A DNA stretch of 64,000 bases from Formicarius rufipectus. Lineage: Eukaryota; Chordata; Aves; Passeriformes; Formicariidae. The translations under genes and the position numbers were made by a program. The notes under the pieces were generated by a model, which saw nothing but the letters and a program-made list of their open reading frames with translations, was not told the origin of the DNA and made no database searches. The stretch spans positions 713,578-777,577 of the forward strand of contig VXAU01000753.1 of NCBI GenBank assembly GCA_013399695.1, given 5' to 3'. Shown one piece after another: positions 27,201 through 40,400 of the stretch (positions within the stretch are counted from its first letter, which is position 1; every line of letters starts with the position of its first letter).

Positions 27201-30200
27201 TGAGGTCCACAGCTTTTCTATCCTATCTTTTCATATCATCCATATTGAGGGAGTGGTTCCTGCTTCTGTCTCATTTTTGACACATTGAAAAAAAGTATTT
27301 CTGAAGTTCTGAAGCCAACACACTGTTGCAAGCATGAACTTCTTTGGTAAAATTCTTGTGTTTTGTTTGTGTCTGTACAACACTGTGTTTTAGAATAAAA
27401 GATCAGAACCATCTTTGCTCAAGTAAGACAGAAAACTTCCAAACTCTAGGAGGTTTCTACAATCTGCTGCTCAAAGAGAAAGGGCTACACTGGTTCTGTG
27501 GAGTAGCTGACAAGTGTGATACTAGCCTGGAACCCAAACAGAGCATTTACAGCTGTTATCACAGACTTAGGAGAGAAATATCCTTCTTTGAAAATGTCCT
27601 TCTAGACCTCCTATCCTTCCTTCAAACAACCCTCACCTTTGAAACTAGGATGTTCTTTACAGAGATGCAGCTTCTACAGGTCTTCTGTTTTGTGTGGTGT
27701 CTCATTTCTTTGCCATCTCCAGTGAAATCTAGGTGAGGTGTAACAAGTGGAATAATTAAACTGCTGCATATCAGTAATCAATAATGCCACTATCTCTGAG
27801 ATGCAAGAATTAGGTATTCAATGAACGTTTTTTCCCAAATGTATGAAAGTTGAGCATCACAGGAGGAGAAACCAGTCACTTGGGGAGCCAGCTCTGGTGG
27901 CTGTTACCATTAAACATCTTTCTATGTCTTGTTAAAGCAGTTGGCCACACAGACTGTGGCTGAATGGAGCTGCTCAGAAATGGATATAGATGCCTATAGG
28001 TTCTTCATCAGGACAGAAATCCGTTCAAAGCTCTGTCTCAGTTAGATCAGTCAGCATTCCTTCTGAACTCTGCCAAGCTTTCTGAGGCACCTCAACAGCT
28101 TTGCCTTATCTTGTGTGTCCTGTTCCTCTGGATAACTGTTTTCTGCTCTATGCTAAACATGCCTTATGTGTTGGGAAATGCTGTTGCTCTGGCATGGTGC
28201 CTGAAAGCTCTTGCAGATGGGCAGGAATGTTTTATTCTGATAAAGAAAGGGCTGCAGATAGAGGAATATCAATTCTCAAGAAAAAGGGAGGAGAATATCT
28301 GGTGGAATGGGAATAATCCTCCTTTTCTCACAGACAAGAGATGTGTTTAATAGTGCTCGGCACCAGCTATACCCATTATTTTGTCTGTGAGGAGGACTCA
28401 ACCTTCAGCTTGGTGATTTATCATCTGCATGAGTAACTTCTACAGGAAAGCGAACTTATCTGATGTTAGTCATTTGATTGCAGCCATTGCTGCTGCTTCA
28501 AATCTGTTGATCCTGACATTTTGGCAACATCTGTGCACAACTTTCCCTATTACAGCTCCAATACTGTCACTTTCCTCCTTTCCACCAATGTCTTGATTTG
28601 ATGCAGTGTCTGTGCAGCACTGTGAAATCTGTCACCTTTATGTAACACACTGGGGTTCCAAAAAGCAAATCTTTTTCAATTTATACTTGAAAATTTCAGG
28701 CTTTATTTAATAGGATCCACCCAACAGAGGCCTATTCACATTAAGTATGAATATGGTCTAAGAGGAACTGTAATATTAAGTTCTGAGTTAACATTTTCTT
28801 TTTTTCTTTTACAATTGTAAGGTTAATAGTATTGGATTGCATTGCATCCCCTTACTACACTCATAGCAAGGCACATAGGACCAAAATAAGACCATCCTAA
28901 AGCAAATATCTAAAACAGAGTGGATGAATATTGCTGCCTCCTCCACTGATTACATATGGACCCCAAGGGGATTAGCTGAGACAGAGGCACCTCTGCTTTG
29001 GACATTGGGCACCAGGAGCAATGAAGCCCATCTAAGTTGCCTGAAAATACATGAAAATACTCAAGTAACTGTGCTCCAGCACAGAGTGCATATGATGACA
29101 GTTGTTATAGGACAACTGCCTCTTTGTGCTGCCAACGAATATAGTTTGTCCCTATAGCTCAAGCAGCCTGAGCAGTCAAGCAGATGGGTCAAGATTCCCA
29201 GTGGTTCTAGAGGTGCAATATTTATTTCTTTCTTCATCCCTGAAAACCTAAGGAATAGGGGTACCAGTTGTTCAACTTGAGCATGTATGTTCAGATTACA
29301 TCTTTATTTAAGATGCTATTTTGTCCCATAGAACAGGGTACAGGATGATTTCACAGGAGGATGGAATTAGGACAACCTTCCATCTGGCCGTCTGCTTAGC
29401 CTTTCAACCTATATACATGATGTTTTGCACAGGATATATAGGAAATGTAAAGGTAAGTTGCCTGAGAATCCTGTTCATGGTGCAGTTAGGGAATGAGTGG
29501 AATGGTAAAGAATGAGAACACAGTGCCAAGAAATAAGGTTATTTTTTAGGATCAGTTTCCTTCTCAACACATGCTGGAAAACGGTAGAGAAAAGGAGAAA
29601 AAATGGGTTATCAGCAAAGAATAAGGAAGAAAGTTACAGGAATGTAGAACAAATGGTAGCATGACTCAAAAACTGTAGAGATTTGAAAGAGTTTAAGATT
29701 CAATGAGATATCAATAAAGCTATAGAGCACACTTGTGAATGCTCATCCAGTGTTTTAGTGTTGAGAGGACAGGGAAGTTAAAGTTTACCTTATGCCTGGA
29801 AACTTCAACACTGGTCTCCAAAAAGGAGCATAAGCAGTATGTGTATCATTTAACCTTTCACAGATTTCTTAGGTGTAGAACAGGCACTACCAGCCGCGTG
29901 ATTGCTCTATTAGCAGCTCCTGGCTGGACACACATCAAGCTTCCCTAGCTCACACTTTCCTCCTGAATGTCTATATTGTGCAGGTGAACATCCTCTATAG
30001 TATATGCTGATTCATACTTGCAAATCCCCGCAAGTAGAGACATTCCTGGTCTTATCCTCTGTAACTTTTCTGGGGCAGATACCTCACATGCAGAAAGCAG
30101 AACTAGAAAAACGCATTCCACATGAAATTCATATTGGTAGAAGAGATCCTAGGTTTAAATTCAAACTATAATATTTTATGTTCTTTCCAAAAACCTATGT

Positions 30201-33200
30201 TGGCCTCGTCAATGGTAAGTCTGGGTAGCCTTGGAATGTAAGTACCTGCCTAATTTTTCATAGAAACATCTTTAAGTATTGATCAAAGTGATACATACAT
30301 TGTGGCAATATGTGTTCTACCCAGCAATGTGGAAAGTTAGAAAGCGCTTATTTTGCCTAGCTGTGAGTGTTTCCCAGTTCTCATCCTCCCAGTTGCGAAC
30401 TGAGAGTCCCTAGTAGTCAGGACTGCAATACAAATTCAGTGTCACCTCCAGATCCTTTCTATGTAAGAACAAAAGGAAAAGCTCTTCAAAAGGCTGAAAG
30501 TCTCTGGAACTTTTCTGCTGTGAAGTCCTCCAAGTGCTAACCATATCAAATTGCTTCCTTTACCTAGCAGTTATCTCCTGGTATATCCTCCAGGATAAGG
30601 GTCTGACAGATACATATGGGCCACCACCCTTGAGTCCTGTAAGTCCCCTTTTGTCTCTCCACCTTGGGCCTCCTGGGGTCTCTTAGTCCCAGACACATAC
30701 CTTATTGTCTTAGGCTCCACAGGCCAACAGTCTATCTGCCAGACAGTCTATAGACAGATGTTCTCTGCCAGAGGCAGCTGTGAGTGGAAGAGGTGACCAC
30801 CTGCTGCCTATGCCATCATGTCTCCTCATCAAAGTGGCTATTCTTTCTTCTCTTTTTAAAATGCCAACTCCATGGGTTTCCTCTGGTGAAGTAGTGGGAA
30901 GGCTTCCTAACTCATTTGAGTGAAAAAGAAACAATTTGGCTTAAAAAGTTTAAATAGTTCATTTTCACAATCTAGGTCACTTTGTCAGAGATTGGTTTGG
31001 AAGTACTTACATGGACAACTCAGCAAACAGATATGAGAAGTCAGAAAAACATGGAAGAGAGGCAGAAAAGAAAATTTGGGAGTGACAACTTTTTCCAGTG
31101 TCACAACTGAATCTATAGGAGGTTATCAGCCCACAGATTGAAACTGCAGGCTGCCCAGAAAGAACTGATGTATACAGCTAGTAGTGAAACCATGCTTTGG
31201 TGTCTGGGATACTGCTTAAGCCACAATTCAAACTGGAATGACATGCTAGAAAGATGATAAAAATATGACAGACCCTTACATGCCTTTTGAAAAGGAAACT
31301 TATGTCTCACCCTTACATTATAGTACTCTGAATTCATCAACAAAAAGTATCAGGAGACAGAAAGTTGGACTTGACTGAGCCTTTGAATGAGGAATAGCTA
31401 AGCTATCCAAGAGAAGTAAAATACCATCACAGGCCACATGAGAGAAATAAGTAATTACTCCACCCATGTTCATCACAGCCAAGAGTTAACACTGAGCAGC
31501 CAAAGGTTTGGGGTAGAAGTTGCAATATTCAGCATGGCCTTGCTGCACTGCCAAATGGCAGGCAACATCCCAGTCCTGGCAGCTTGGTGTCCTGTCAGCA
31601 CTTTTCCTGTAACAATGTGTTAGACAGACCTGGCAGTGATGGTGGGGACAGTGTCACCTATCCAGTTACAAATGCCAGAAGCAATGCTATCCCCAGCTCT
31701 GTTCTGAGAAGGATGAAATGAGGGAACAAATGCTCTTTTTACTTGCCATGATTCTTGCAAAGGAAGAGTATCATAAAACATGCACCAATAAAATATTTTC
31801 TACCCAAACTAAATTCTTGCTTATGTAATAAGATAAAACAACTTGTATAATTACCTGAAAAATTGCCATCTGGGGGCTACTTATATTCCTTATCATATAT
31901 TATGGATATATTTATGAATGTTCATTTTTGAGCTGGAAAGAGGTAAGAAGTAGGAAGGCAAAACCTGCAGACTGCTTAGTATTATTTAAGGAAGCAGAGA
32001 CCTGGTGACAGAGAAAAGAGTTTCTGTAGGAATATTCTAGAATAATGCACTCAGCTTGGCCACTGTGTGCAATAAAGGATATAGCTGAAAGAAAAAGGTT
32101 GAGAGATGGGAAGTAAAACTCACATAAGAATGGAAAGCCATGGGTATTAAAGGAAAATGCTGAAACTTAATTTTAGACACAGAACAACGAGGGGAGACCA
32201 TGATGAATTGCATTAAATGAACACTTAAAAGAGGCACATTGGGATTCTTCCATTCATGTGCTTTTCACAAGAAGCCATTCACTGAAATAGAATAGCAGTA
32301 AGCATGAAAGGAAGGAGGGAAATGCTATTTCAAACACTCTACAACCCCCATTGACTTACAAGGCATTAGGGTGAGAGATTAGATGTGCTGAAGAAAGCAT
32401 TTTCTGATTTTTTCATGAGTATTTTCTGCATATTCTCATGAAAAATGGAAGCATCCTCATTTAAAAGAATAGAGATGAAACTGTGGTATGGAAGAGATAT
32501 AAACCCTAAAATTCCATTGCATTAATGTAGCCAAACTGTAAGTGATACTCTGGGGGAGAAACAGCCAACCATAAGTATTCATGCACCTGGTTTTATACAA
32601 TCTGGCTGTTACCATGGGTTGGATGCTTGGCTAAATAGATAACAATTCTGATCCAAGATGATAATTTCTATGTGTGAACCAACACTTTGGTGGGCATCTT
32701 GATTAAAGATGATGTCAGAAAGCTTTAGACTTCTGTACCTTGTTTACCTTAATGTGCCAACAGCACGAGCTGCTTGATCTTGAGACAGTGTTTGTAATTT
32801 TATTGTAGAAGATCTTTAGATCCTCCTTCTCACTACAGTGACAGATGAAGTGTCTTGTGCTACAGGTATTACATGGGAAAATGTATATAATAAAGCCCTT
32901 GGCCTCAAATTGTCCAAAACAAAACACTCTCATTATGAAAAGATGTTTCTGCTGAAGGCAGAATTTGCTGGGGGTTATCAACTTTCTTCTTCCAGTCTTT
33001 TTGTCTTGCTAATTCAGCATAATGTTAAACTCTTTGATAGAACTGTGGCATGTAATTTCAGCTGAGAAGGCGCAGAAATCCCATGTGTACAATAACTGTG
33101 TGTGTATATATGCATTTAAAGTTAGCCATATCTGTAATCTGAGAAATTGTAAAGCCAAAAACATCCTGGCATTAGCACTGGGCACACTTCTTCAACTCAG

Positions 33201-34299
33201 AAACAAGCTAAATAACTCTGTTTTGATTGTTTGTGGCAGGTGGCTGTATTCCAACATCTTTTCAAAAATAAAGTCATCCCAGTAATTCCTGGGATTATAT
33301 TAGAAAACAGAGCTATGTGAACTACTTTCTTTACTTAACAGCTTTTGAGACTTCTCCTTCTGGAGGATGTGTCACCAGCTTTTGGTAAGGAATTTATCAC
33401 TTTACAAATTGCTATGAATCAGAACTACAGTGAATATGAAATGAACATGCACAAGGGGAAGACAGATGATCATAACCAGCAGCCTGACGGCCAGTGCCTG
33501 TTTAGCTGCTGTGGGAATCTGTGTATGAACATGACTATCATTAAGACATTACATTTTCTTTAACTGTGAAATGACATTCCCTGGGTAAAACAAAACAAAG
33601 GCTAGATTAGCTGACTGCCATTGTAACAAGTCTGAAACCAAAACAAAGCAGTCTTTTCTTTTCTAGTATTTAAACATTTCATTGTGGAGCCAAGAGTAAA
33701 ACAATGCTGTTCCAAAGAAGCCTGTACATTATCTAGCTGTGCAGCAGCTGAAGATTTAATCAAGGCTGCTAACTGGGAACTTCTCCTTAAACCTCTGGCC
33801 TCCTCTTCAGTGCTTAAAAAAACAACTGCATTCCAGTTGGTAGCTTCAGGGACCTCAAAAATCTCCAGCTTTCTTTGTGGTCTGTAGTTAAAAATGTAGG
33901 GAGGGCTCCAAAATGTAGGTCCAATGACAATTTGAAAATGTACTCCTAATATTACGCCTTCCATGTATCTGTATTATTTTGAAACTTGACTTTATATATA
34001 AGATGGTCAGCTTTGGACTAGTTTCAGGTCTACAGATGAATTGTGAGTATGGCATAGAACTGTGGTGTTTTACAATGAGATCAGAGAAACTTGGAGTTGT
34101 GACTCACAGTCACAGGCAGATTACAAACAGCTGTAGGGGCTGACACCTATAAAATGAACATAGATTTCAATGTCCTCCATTGTGTTGACACTGGAACTTG
34201 TCCAGTCCCTTGATGAACCAGTTCTGGGCACCAAAGTGGAAGGAAGTTCTTTTGGGGGAAATAAGTGAAAGTTTTTGGTGGATTTATTGCCCAGGAGTG
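21217..34299. other. Intergenic sequence, no gene recognised
   Basis: About 13 kb without a supportable gene. Open frames reach 130 codons (27344-27736, +) and 120 codons (33602-33964, -), but none shows a recognisable domain or a conserved splice pattern. A T18 run lies at 25501-25518 and a T-rich low-complexity stretch at 25325-25358. A short palindrome (gtctatagac) occurs near 30745. Old unidentifiable repeats are likely present. No tRNA, rRNA or snRNA was noticed. Confidence 0.6.
25501..25518. repeat. Poly-T tract, 18 bases
   Basis: Homopolymer T run followed by pyrimidine-rich sequence (cctcttcttatttcttccct). No associated element recognised. Confidence 0.92.
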
Positions 34300-34784
34300 A
34301 GTCCCCAAGGCTGAGTGTTGGCACCATAAACAAGATGGGATGATATGGCCAGGGATTAATCAGGTTGCCTTAAACTGTCACCAACACGTGACCAGAGTAG
34401 GGCAACCACTGTGGGTCGAGCCCCATGGCTGTGGATGGAGATCCATTGCTGTGCTCAGTTGTTTTAGCTGCTGGTCTCCAGCCTTCTCCCACCAAATGGT
34501 GTTGCTGCCTGACATCTGCTCACAAAGCTGCCCTGTTGGGCCACAGAGAGCCAAGACACTCCCCATTAAAGGAATTAGGCAAACCAAACTATTTGGGACT
34601 GAAAAGGGCTGGGAGACAGGTCTGCAGGCAAAGAGGGGACAGTCACCTCTGGAGGAAGAATACGGCAAGAGGTTTGATGGGCTGGGCACACAGGATACCG
34701 ACAGCAAGCACTGCGGTGGTCATAGCTGTTTACAAGAGGCATGCTGGCTTCTACCTTACATAGATGGCATGTTTCGTATTTGAA
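34300..34784. other. GC-richer block of unknown origin, open in several frames
   Basis: About 480 bp with clearly higher GC than its surroundings. Open frames overlap here: + strand 34340-34783 (147 codons) and 34425-34763 (112 codons), - strand 34378-34707 (109 codons). None gives a protein family I recognise. It is followed directly by an A/C-rich tail (34785-34890). It could be part of an unidentified retroposed element or LTR, or a chance GC-rich patch. Confidence 0.4.
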
Positions 34785-34890
34785 AACAAAACAAAACAAA
34801 AAAACAAACTAAAAAACCCCACAAAAAGCCAAAACATATACACATGAAAAAAAGCCAACAAACCACCCACCCCACCAAAAAAATCAAACC
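34785..34890. repeat. A/C-rich low-complexity tract
   Basis: About 105 bases made almost only of A and C on the + strand (aaaacaaaacaaaacaaaaa and similar, then accacccaccccaccaaaaa). This strand asymmetry is typical of a decayed poly-A tail or simple low-complexity DNA. It separates the GC-richer block on the left from an old CR1 relic on the right. Confidence 0.85.
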
Positions 34891-34939
34891 AGACACAGAC
34901 CTTGATAACAACATATATTCTTACAGGGAGCAAATACTA

Positions 34940-35240
34940 GGTCTCCCTAATTTAGAGAAAAGAGATGTATTAAGAAGTGATGGTAAGAGCTGGAGCCAGG
35001 CAAATTTCACAAGAGGAATAAGGCACAATTGTTCATCTGTGAGAGTGATTAACTAGTGGAACAGACTAGCACGGGAAGTAGTAGTTTTTCCATTTCTTCA
35101 GCATTTCAACTCAGGACTGGATGTCTTTGTGGAAAATACTTTTAATAAACATGAGATTTCGGGCTCAACACTAACTAATTCAGTAAAATTCAGTTCTTCT
35201 TATTAAAGAGGAGGTTAGGTAAAGATATAATACCCTTTCT
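34940..35240 (+). mobile_element. Ancient CR1-type LINE 3'-end relic
   Basis: The blocks 'gtgattaactagtggaacag', 'gggaagtagtagtttttcca', 'aactcaggactggatgtctt', 'tcagtaaaattcag' and 'gaggaggttaggtaaagata' follow, in order, the 3' end of the older CR1 lineage shared by turtles, crocodiles and birds (tagtggaacaaattacc, ggctggatgtctttctaaaa, gtgaaattctatggcctgtg, aggaggtcagactagatgat). It is strongly diverged and non-coding. Confidence 0.7.
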
Positions 35241-37089
35241 ACTCTTAAAAATGAATGAAGTGTAAATGCAACAGCTATTGAACTTAGCTATGGAACTGAT
35301 TAGCCTGTTCCTATAATTTCCTTGTCAGTGGCAATGTTTTGGCTGGAATATTGCAGCTCCTGGTGTCCAGGACAGCATCTTACTCCTGCTTAACCCTTCT
35401 TTGAGGTCATCCTGTCTCTGTCTGGAGCCCTTTAGCTATGATTATCTCCAATTGAATGTTCTTTGTGCCTAATTCACATTCTGTTATATAAAAGCAGAAC
35501 TACAAATTATGGGACAAAGAAGTATATTTTAGTGCCAAGTGAAAGGTAAATAGAAAGAAGCAAATTTAGTTAGCTACAACAGATGCTACATATGAATGAA
35601 GGCTGAGTTCTTCAAGTAGTCTTAAATCTGCAAGTGTCTCAGCAACTTGTCTCAAAAGCTCTCTGAGTCCTTAAAAAACTGGTGAGTTTTTTACTCCTGA
35701 AAATAATAAAGCAACTCTTAAAAGAGCACTTTTCCTCAACAGGGTCCAAAGTCCATTAGTGTGGAAACCATCATTATTATTTGCTTCAGATTTATAAATG
35801 AAAGCAGAAAAAAGTGAGTTTTCCCTAGCTAGTCAGAAACTAGTGAGGATGATCCTGCTGTCTGTATCTCAGATATGTGTATGACAAGATTACAAGTATA
35901 AAGTTATCTTTATTTTACTGCAAGAAACCAAATATATTTTCCTAAAAGAGTTTTCTGTGGCTGCCTTTGATAATAATCCTGAAGGAATTGGGCTAAGGGG
36001 TGCTCCAGCTCATAATTGGATCTGATGATTTCTGCCAAATGCAGTCAAGCAACAGACAACATACAGTTAAAAGCTGTAAACATTTCTGGTACCCTCTATT
36101 GTTGTTTCCATCCATTTGACAGCTTTATATGTAGTTAGGATGTTAAGAGTTGATCCCTAGCCAGCAATGTGGGTAAAGTGCATCCCAATGACAACTGAAA
36201 GATATCAGGTGGGAGAGGAGTAGATGCAAAGTGCCTAGTGCTCAGCCTGAAATGCAGCATGCAGCTGTGCAGCTGCTCTGCATGCACAAAGCTGGTGCCT
36301 GTGTGCCACCCACATGTTTATGTGAAACCAAGATTAGGAAGGGTCAGCATGTACGCACTCGGACTGTCCGTGCACTCAGCTACGCAGTTCCAAAGCAAGG
36401 CGTCAGTCTGAGCATGAACCATCATCATTGTTTGACACTATTACAACACTTTTTCATCCATGAAAGAGTCACAGCAAATAGCCAAGAAGAGGCCATGGTA
36501 CACAGAAAGGACCTTGAAGGCATCAGTTTTCAGAGTAATTTTTTTTCTACCAGACAATGTTATAAACCGGTTCCCTACAACTGGTGAACATACACACTGT
36601 GGGGACATTAACTCTTCAGTTTTACAAGAGTTATCAGAAATATGCAGCTACTCTGAGCAAAAATCTGACTTTGGCACTAAGGGTGAAGGAAAAAGGCCAA
36701 CAAGACTTTCCTCTGATTCTACTGTTATGCCATCTGTTGGACTATTTTGTTCTCTACTAATCCCTATTAATTCTGAGCTTCCTTCTCATCTGCTTTGCAT
36801 CTGGAACATGTCTGTATAGAAGGGAACTTGAGAAGCTACTGGCCTCATTGGCCTTATAGAGGATCAGTTATGACTAATATATTCCTGACTGGCATTTCTC
36901 TAACTTTAAAGCCTCCATATACCACCCTTCACAACAATCCATTCCTATTAATTATCTATTAATATATTTTTCTATGCATATACTGAATCTTCTTTACTAT
37001 AATGAAAGCCCATTATTTCTTCTCCTGTAGAGAAGAATTTATTTCTTCAATGACTTTTTTTTTTTCCCATGTCTGTAAGAAGTTCCAGT
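35241..37089. other. Intergenic sequence, nothing identified
   Basis: AT-leaning DNA. Two overlapping + frames of 118-119 codons (36231-36587 and 36460-36819) show no recognisable domain and look random. Confidence 0.6.
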
Positions 37090-37480
37090 TTGTTACATTT
37101 TTTCATTGCAGGTCATGGTTTCAAACTCCTCATTGTTCCTGCTGGTTCTTCTCTGGACACTCTCCAGCAGAGCCAAATTATTCTTGAAGTTTAGTACCTG
37201 ATCTTTACTTCCATATTCTCTGTCCCTTGCTTGTCCAGTTGAATATTTCTGCCTAAGTGCAGTACCTCGAATTTACCTCCATTAAAAAGCTATCTTCAGA
37301 CCCTTTTAGAAACATGTCAATAGCTTTTGGAATTCTAATCCTATACTACAGGTATTTTCAGCCCCCTCCCACCTCTATGTCATTTCCATGTGGAATGTGC
37401 CCATTTTCTATGACAGCAGCTAAACTGTTATTGAGTAGATTGAAAAAGACTTAATGAGGCAGAGTTCCATTTGGTAATGC
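37090..37480 (-). mobile_element. Probable ancient CR1/L3-type relic, reverse orientation
   Basis: The wording 'tggttcttctctggacactc', 'tccagcagagccaaattatt', 'ttttggaattctaatcctat', 'tttcagccccctcccacctc' and 'tatgtcatttcc', followed by 'ttgagtagattgaaaaagac', resembles the reverse complement of the 3' portion of old CR1/L3 LINEs (ggaattctaatcctgtcctc, agcttggtgtcatctgcaa, aaatattgaacag). The match is from memory and weak in places, so the family call is tentative. Confidence 0.45.
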
Positions 37481-40400
37481 TGCTACACTAATAAAGGATG
37501 GCAGCAAGGAATAATACAATGCAATTGTGACAGCACTGTGCTAGTCTGGTAATACCTAACACGGACAGACCAAGTTTTTTTTCTCAAACCTTTTAAGGCC
37601 TTCCAGTGGACAAAGTGGTGCAAAGCCATTCTGGGCCATTTTTCAAAGCAGCAGCAGTATATGTCTTCAGTTTCCTACATTCCCTTTGGCACTCTCTACC
37701 CCCTCACAGCCTCTTCTGTCAGGCCAGCACAACTACTCTTGTGGCCAAGTAGAAAACCAGGTTGGGGGAAAACTAAAACAGCACAAAGACAAGAAGCATA
37801 ACTCATGGATAGATGCCTGCTCTGAACCAGGTCACTGTGGAGATTGTGCCCACACAAGAAGAAGGAGACAGGAAGCATGGCTGGAAGCATATGCTCTCAG
37901 TAGGTTTAAATAAAACTCAACCCTTGCTGCTGCTTGGAGAAACTGCCCATGCACCTCTCTGCTCTTGTTTTCTCTTTGAAGCTGCCTTTAGTGCTTAAAA
38001 CTACACTGCCCTTTTTGGCTTGGTTAATTTTCACTCTGGTTGGATCCCTGACCTGTCGGACCACAAAACAGGCATTGGACATAGGAGAGAGGTCCCTGAA
38101 AATGTAGTTTAATGACTGGCTTTCATCAAGCTAAAATGTTTTAGCTCATAAACATCCCCTTTAGTGTACCTCGAACATCTCAGTGTGAGGCTGTGTGACT
38201 GATGAAAGGACACAGCAAGCACCAGCAGTATGTCCTGGGGCTGTTGCATCACTACCACAGGCACCTTCTGTATTACAAAGAGCCTTCCATCTGCAACTCT
38301 GAGGCTGCCTTCTGCCCCCAGCTCTGCGTCCTCTCATCCTGGCTGTCTTGGCAAAGTTCCCCACAGCGTCTGGGGCAGTATCTTTCCTTTGCTGTTCTCA
38401 TGCTGTTATTCTCATGACCTTGCACCTGCAAGTCCCTGATAGTGTTCTCAGCAGGTTCCCATGGGAAGTGATTGCCACCAGTGTGAGAATCAAGCCTTCT
38501 TCCCCTCTTTTCCTACCTTTTGCTTTTGGTTTACATTTCAGCAGGCATGAAGCTTAACAAACACTTGGTGTGCAACACCCACAACATAAGTGGTTACAAC
38601 CAATAGCATTTGTGTGTGTTCCAACAAACACACTATCATTGCTATGGTAAAAGCACTAGAGGGGGCACCTGGAGAGGAGTCCAAGAGAGGATGTGTTCTA
38701 ACCCTCCTCACTTTTTTCTTATCTGCTCACTTAGAAGAGCTCTCCCATTCTTTTATCTTGCTCAATGTATCTCTCTAGCTTATTTTCACTCTTAGATTTA
38801 ATGTCTACCCTCAGCTATGAATCCCATTAATACATCTTTGTACACGTGAACTCATCCACACACACTGTGTGGGTTAAGGGAAAGGTGTGGACGGCAGGAA
38901 TCTCCTTCAAAAGCCCCCTTGCTTTATCAAAACCACACTCCTAAGCTAGTTCTGCAGCATCATGCGGGGAAGAGTGCAGCTCCATGCAGTTTAAAAGAAT
39001 GGGTTTTAACTGGTGGGTTTGCCATCATGTGTAATGGAGGGAACACACGGCTGAGGGAGGAGGGAGAGCAACAGTGGAACGGCAGCTGCACTAGTTTGGA
39101 ATAGAGTGAAATAATACTTTAAGTGGGAAATAAAAAACATTAATATCCAAGACTTTGCTCTTTGTAGAGAGATAACAAATTTATGTGAACTGCTTGTGAC
39201 CAGAGGAATAGTTCTAGCAATGAAAGCTGCCTGTCACCACACAGACAAGCAGATCCTGGGCAGCAGGATTCTTGGGAAAAGAAAGAGCAAGAGCAAAGTG
39301 ATGAGGTGATAGGACACAGGAGCTGTTCCAGCAGCTGCTGGTGTGGACTGTTGCCCTCTTAGCACTTCTGGCAAATCTGCCTGCACGCTGTTATGAGGTT
39401 TCACAGTTACTTTGGAGTTTTTCCAGTGCAACTACCAAAAAATGAAACTGAAATATGAGCTGAGAGAATAACCCATTTATTGAAACATAGATTCAGCTTT
39501 GGAGTCAGATCATTTCTGCCAGCAAACAATTCCCACACCATGCAGCTAAAGAAAACCTGAATTACAATATATAACTATGTCTCTAGGACATTTCTAAATC
39601 ATCCCATTTAGTTGCAGCTAATATGGCACTGATGTTTTAGTACTGTGAGTAGCTTCTGAAGATGAAGTCAACAAAGTCATCATGACTGTGCGTGTTTCAG
39701 TGGAAAATATTTTGGGCTAAGCCTTGTGCGTGGCTATTTCAATACAAAAATATTTAAGGGAAAGTGTATTGCCATGGTAAACTACATATTAAAACTAGGG
39801 TGTGGCATGGGGAAAAAAAAAGGCGAAAATTAAGTACAGAGACAAAGGCAAAAGCTGCATTTTGCAAACTTTTATTCAACTATCCATGCGTTTTTTGCAT
39901 TAGCTGCTCCTATGATGAGTGATGCTTTCACAGACCAGACAATGTAGCACAGGGCCTGAGTCTGTACTATCTTCCCCACGGACAGGCTGTGTAACAGGGT
40001 GGTTTATCCAAGAGGATTTGCTGAAGAGAGACTCAGGCGAAGAACTGCCTGCTGAAGGGGTGCCAAGTGGTAATGGAAGGATGGGGCTTCCCCGGATGCT
40101 TCTATCTGTTGCATCTTTCCAAAGTTGAATGCAAACATTTTTGGGGATCATCCCTGTAGTGTTTTAGGGAAGACGTGGAGAAAATCCTAGGAAAGTAGTT
40201 GCACATACTTCTGCTCACTACGTAGATGGCAAGTAAAAAAACAGTTTATCTGAACATTAGTTTCTTGTCCTGGCCTTTCAAATCCTTTGATGTTATTGTG
40301 ATTTAGTACTTTAATATTCATGCTTCTACAAATTAGTCCTGGCATAGCCAAAATGCTGGACAGCAGTCCTTAGCATTTTGGACATTTTTAACTGCTTCCA

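Noticed and set aside
27344..27736. 130-codon + open frame
   Set aside because: No recognisable family; Cys/Phe/Leu-rich as expected from T-rich random sequence.
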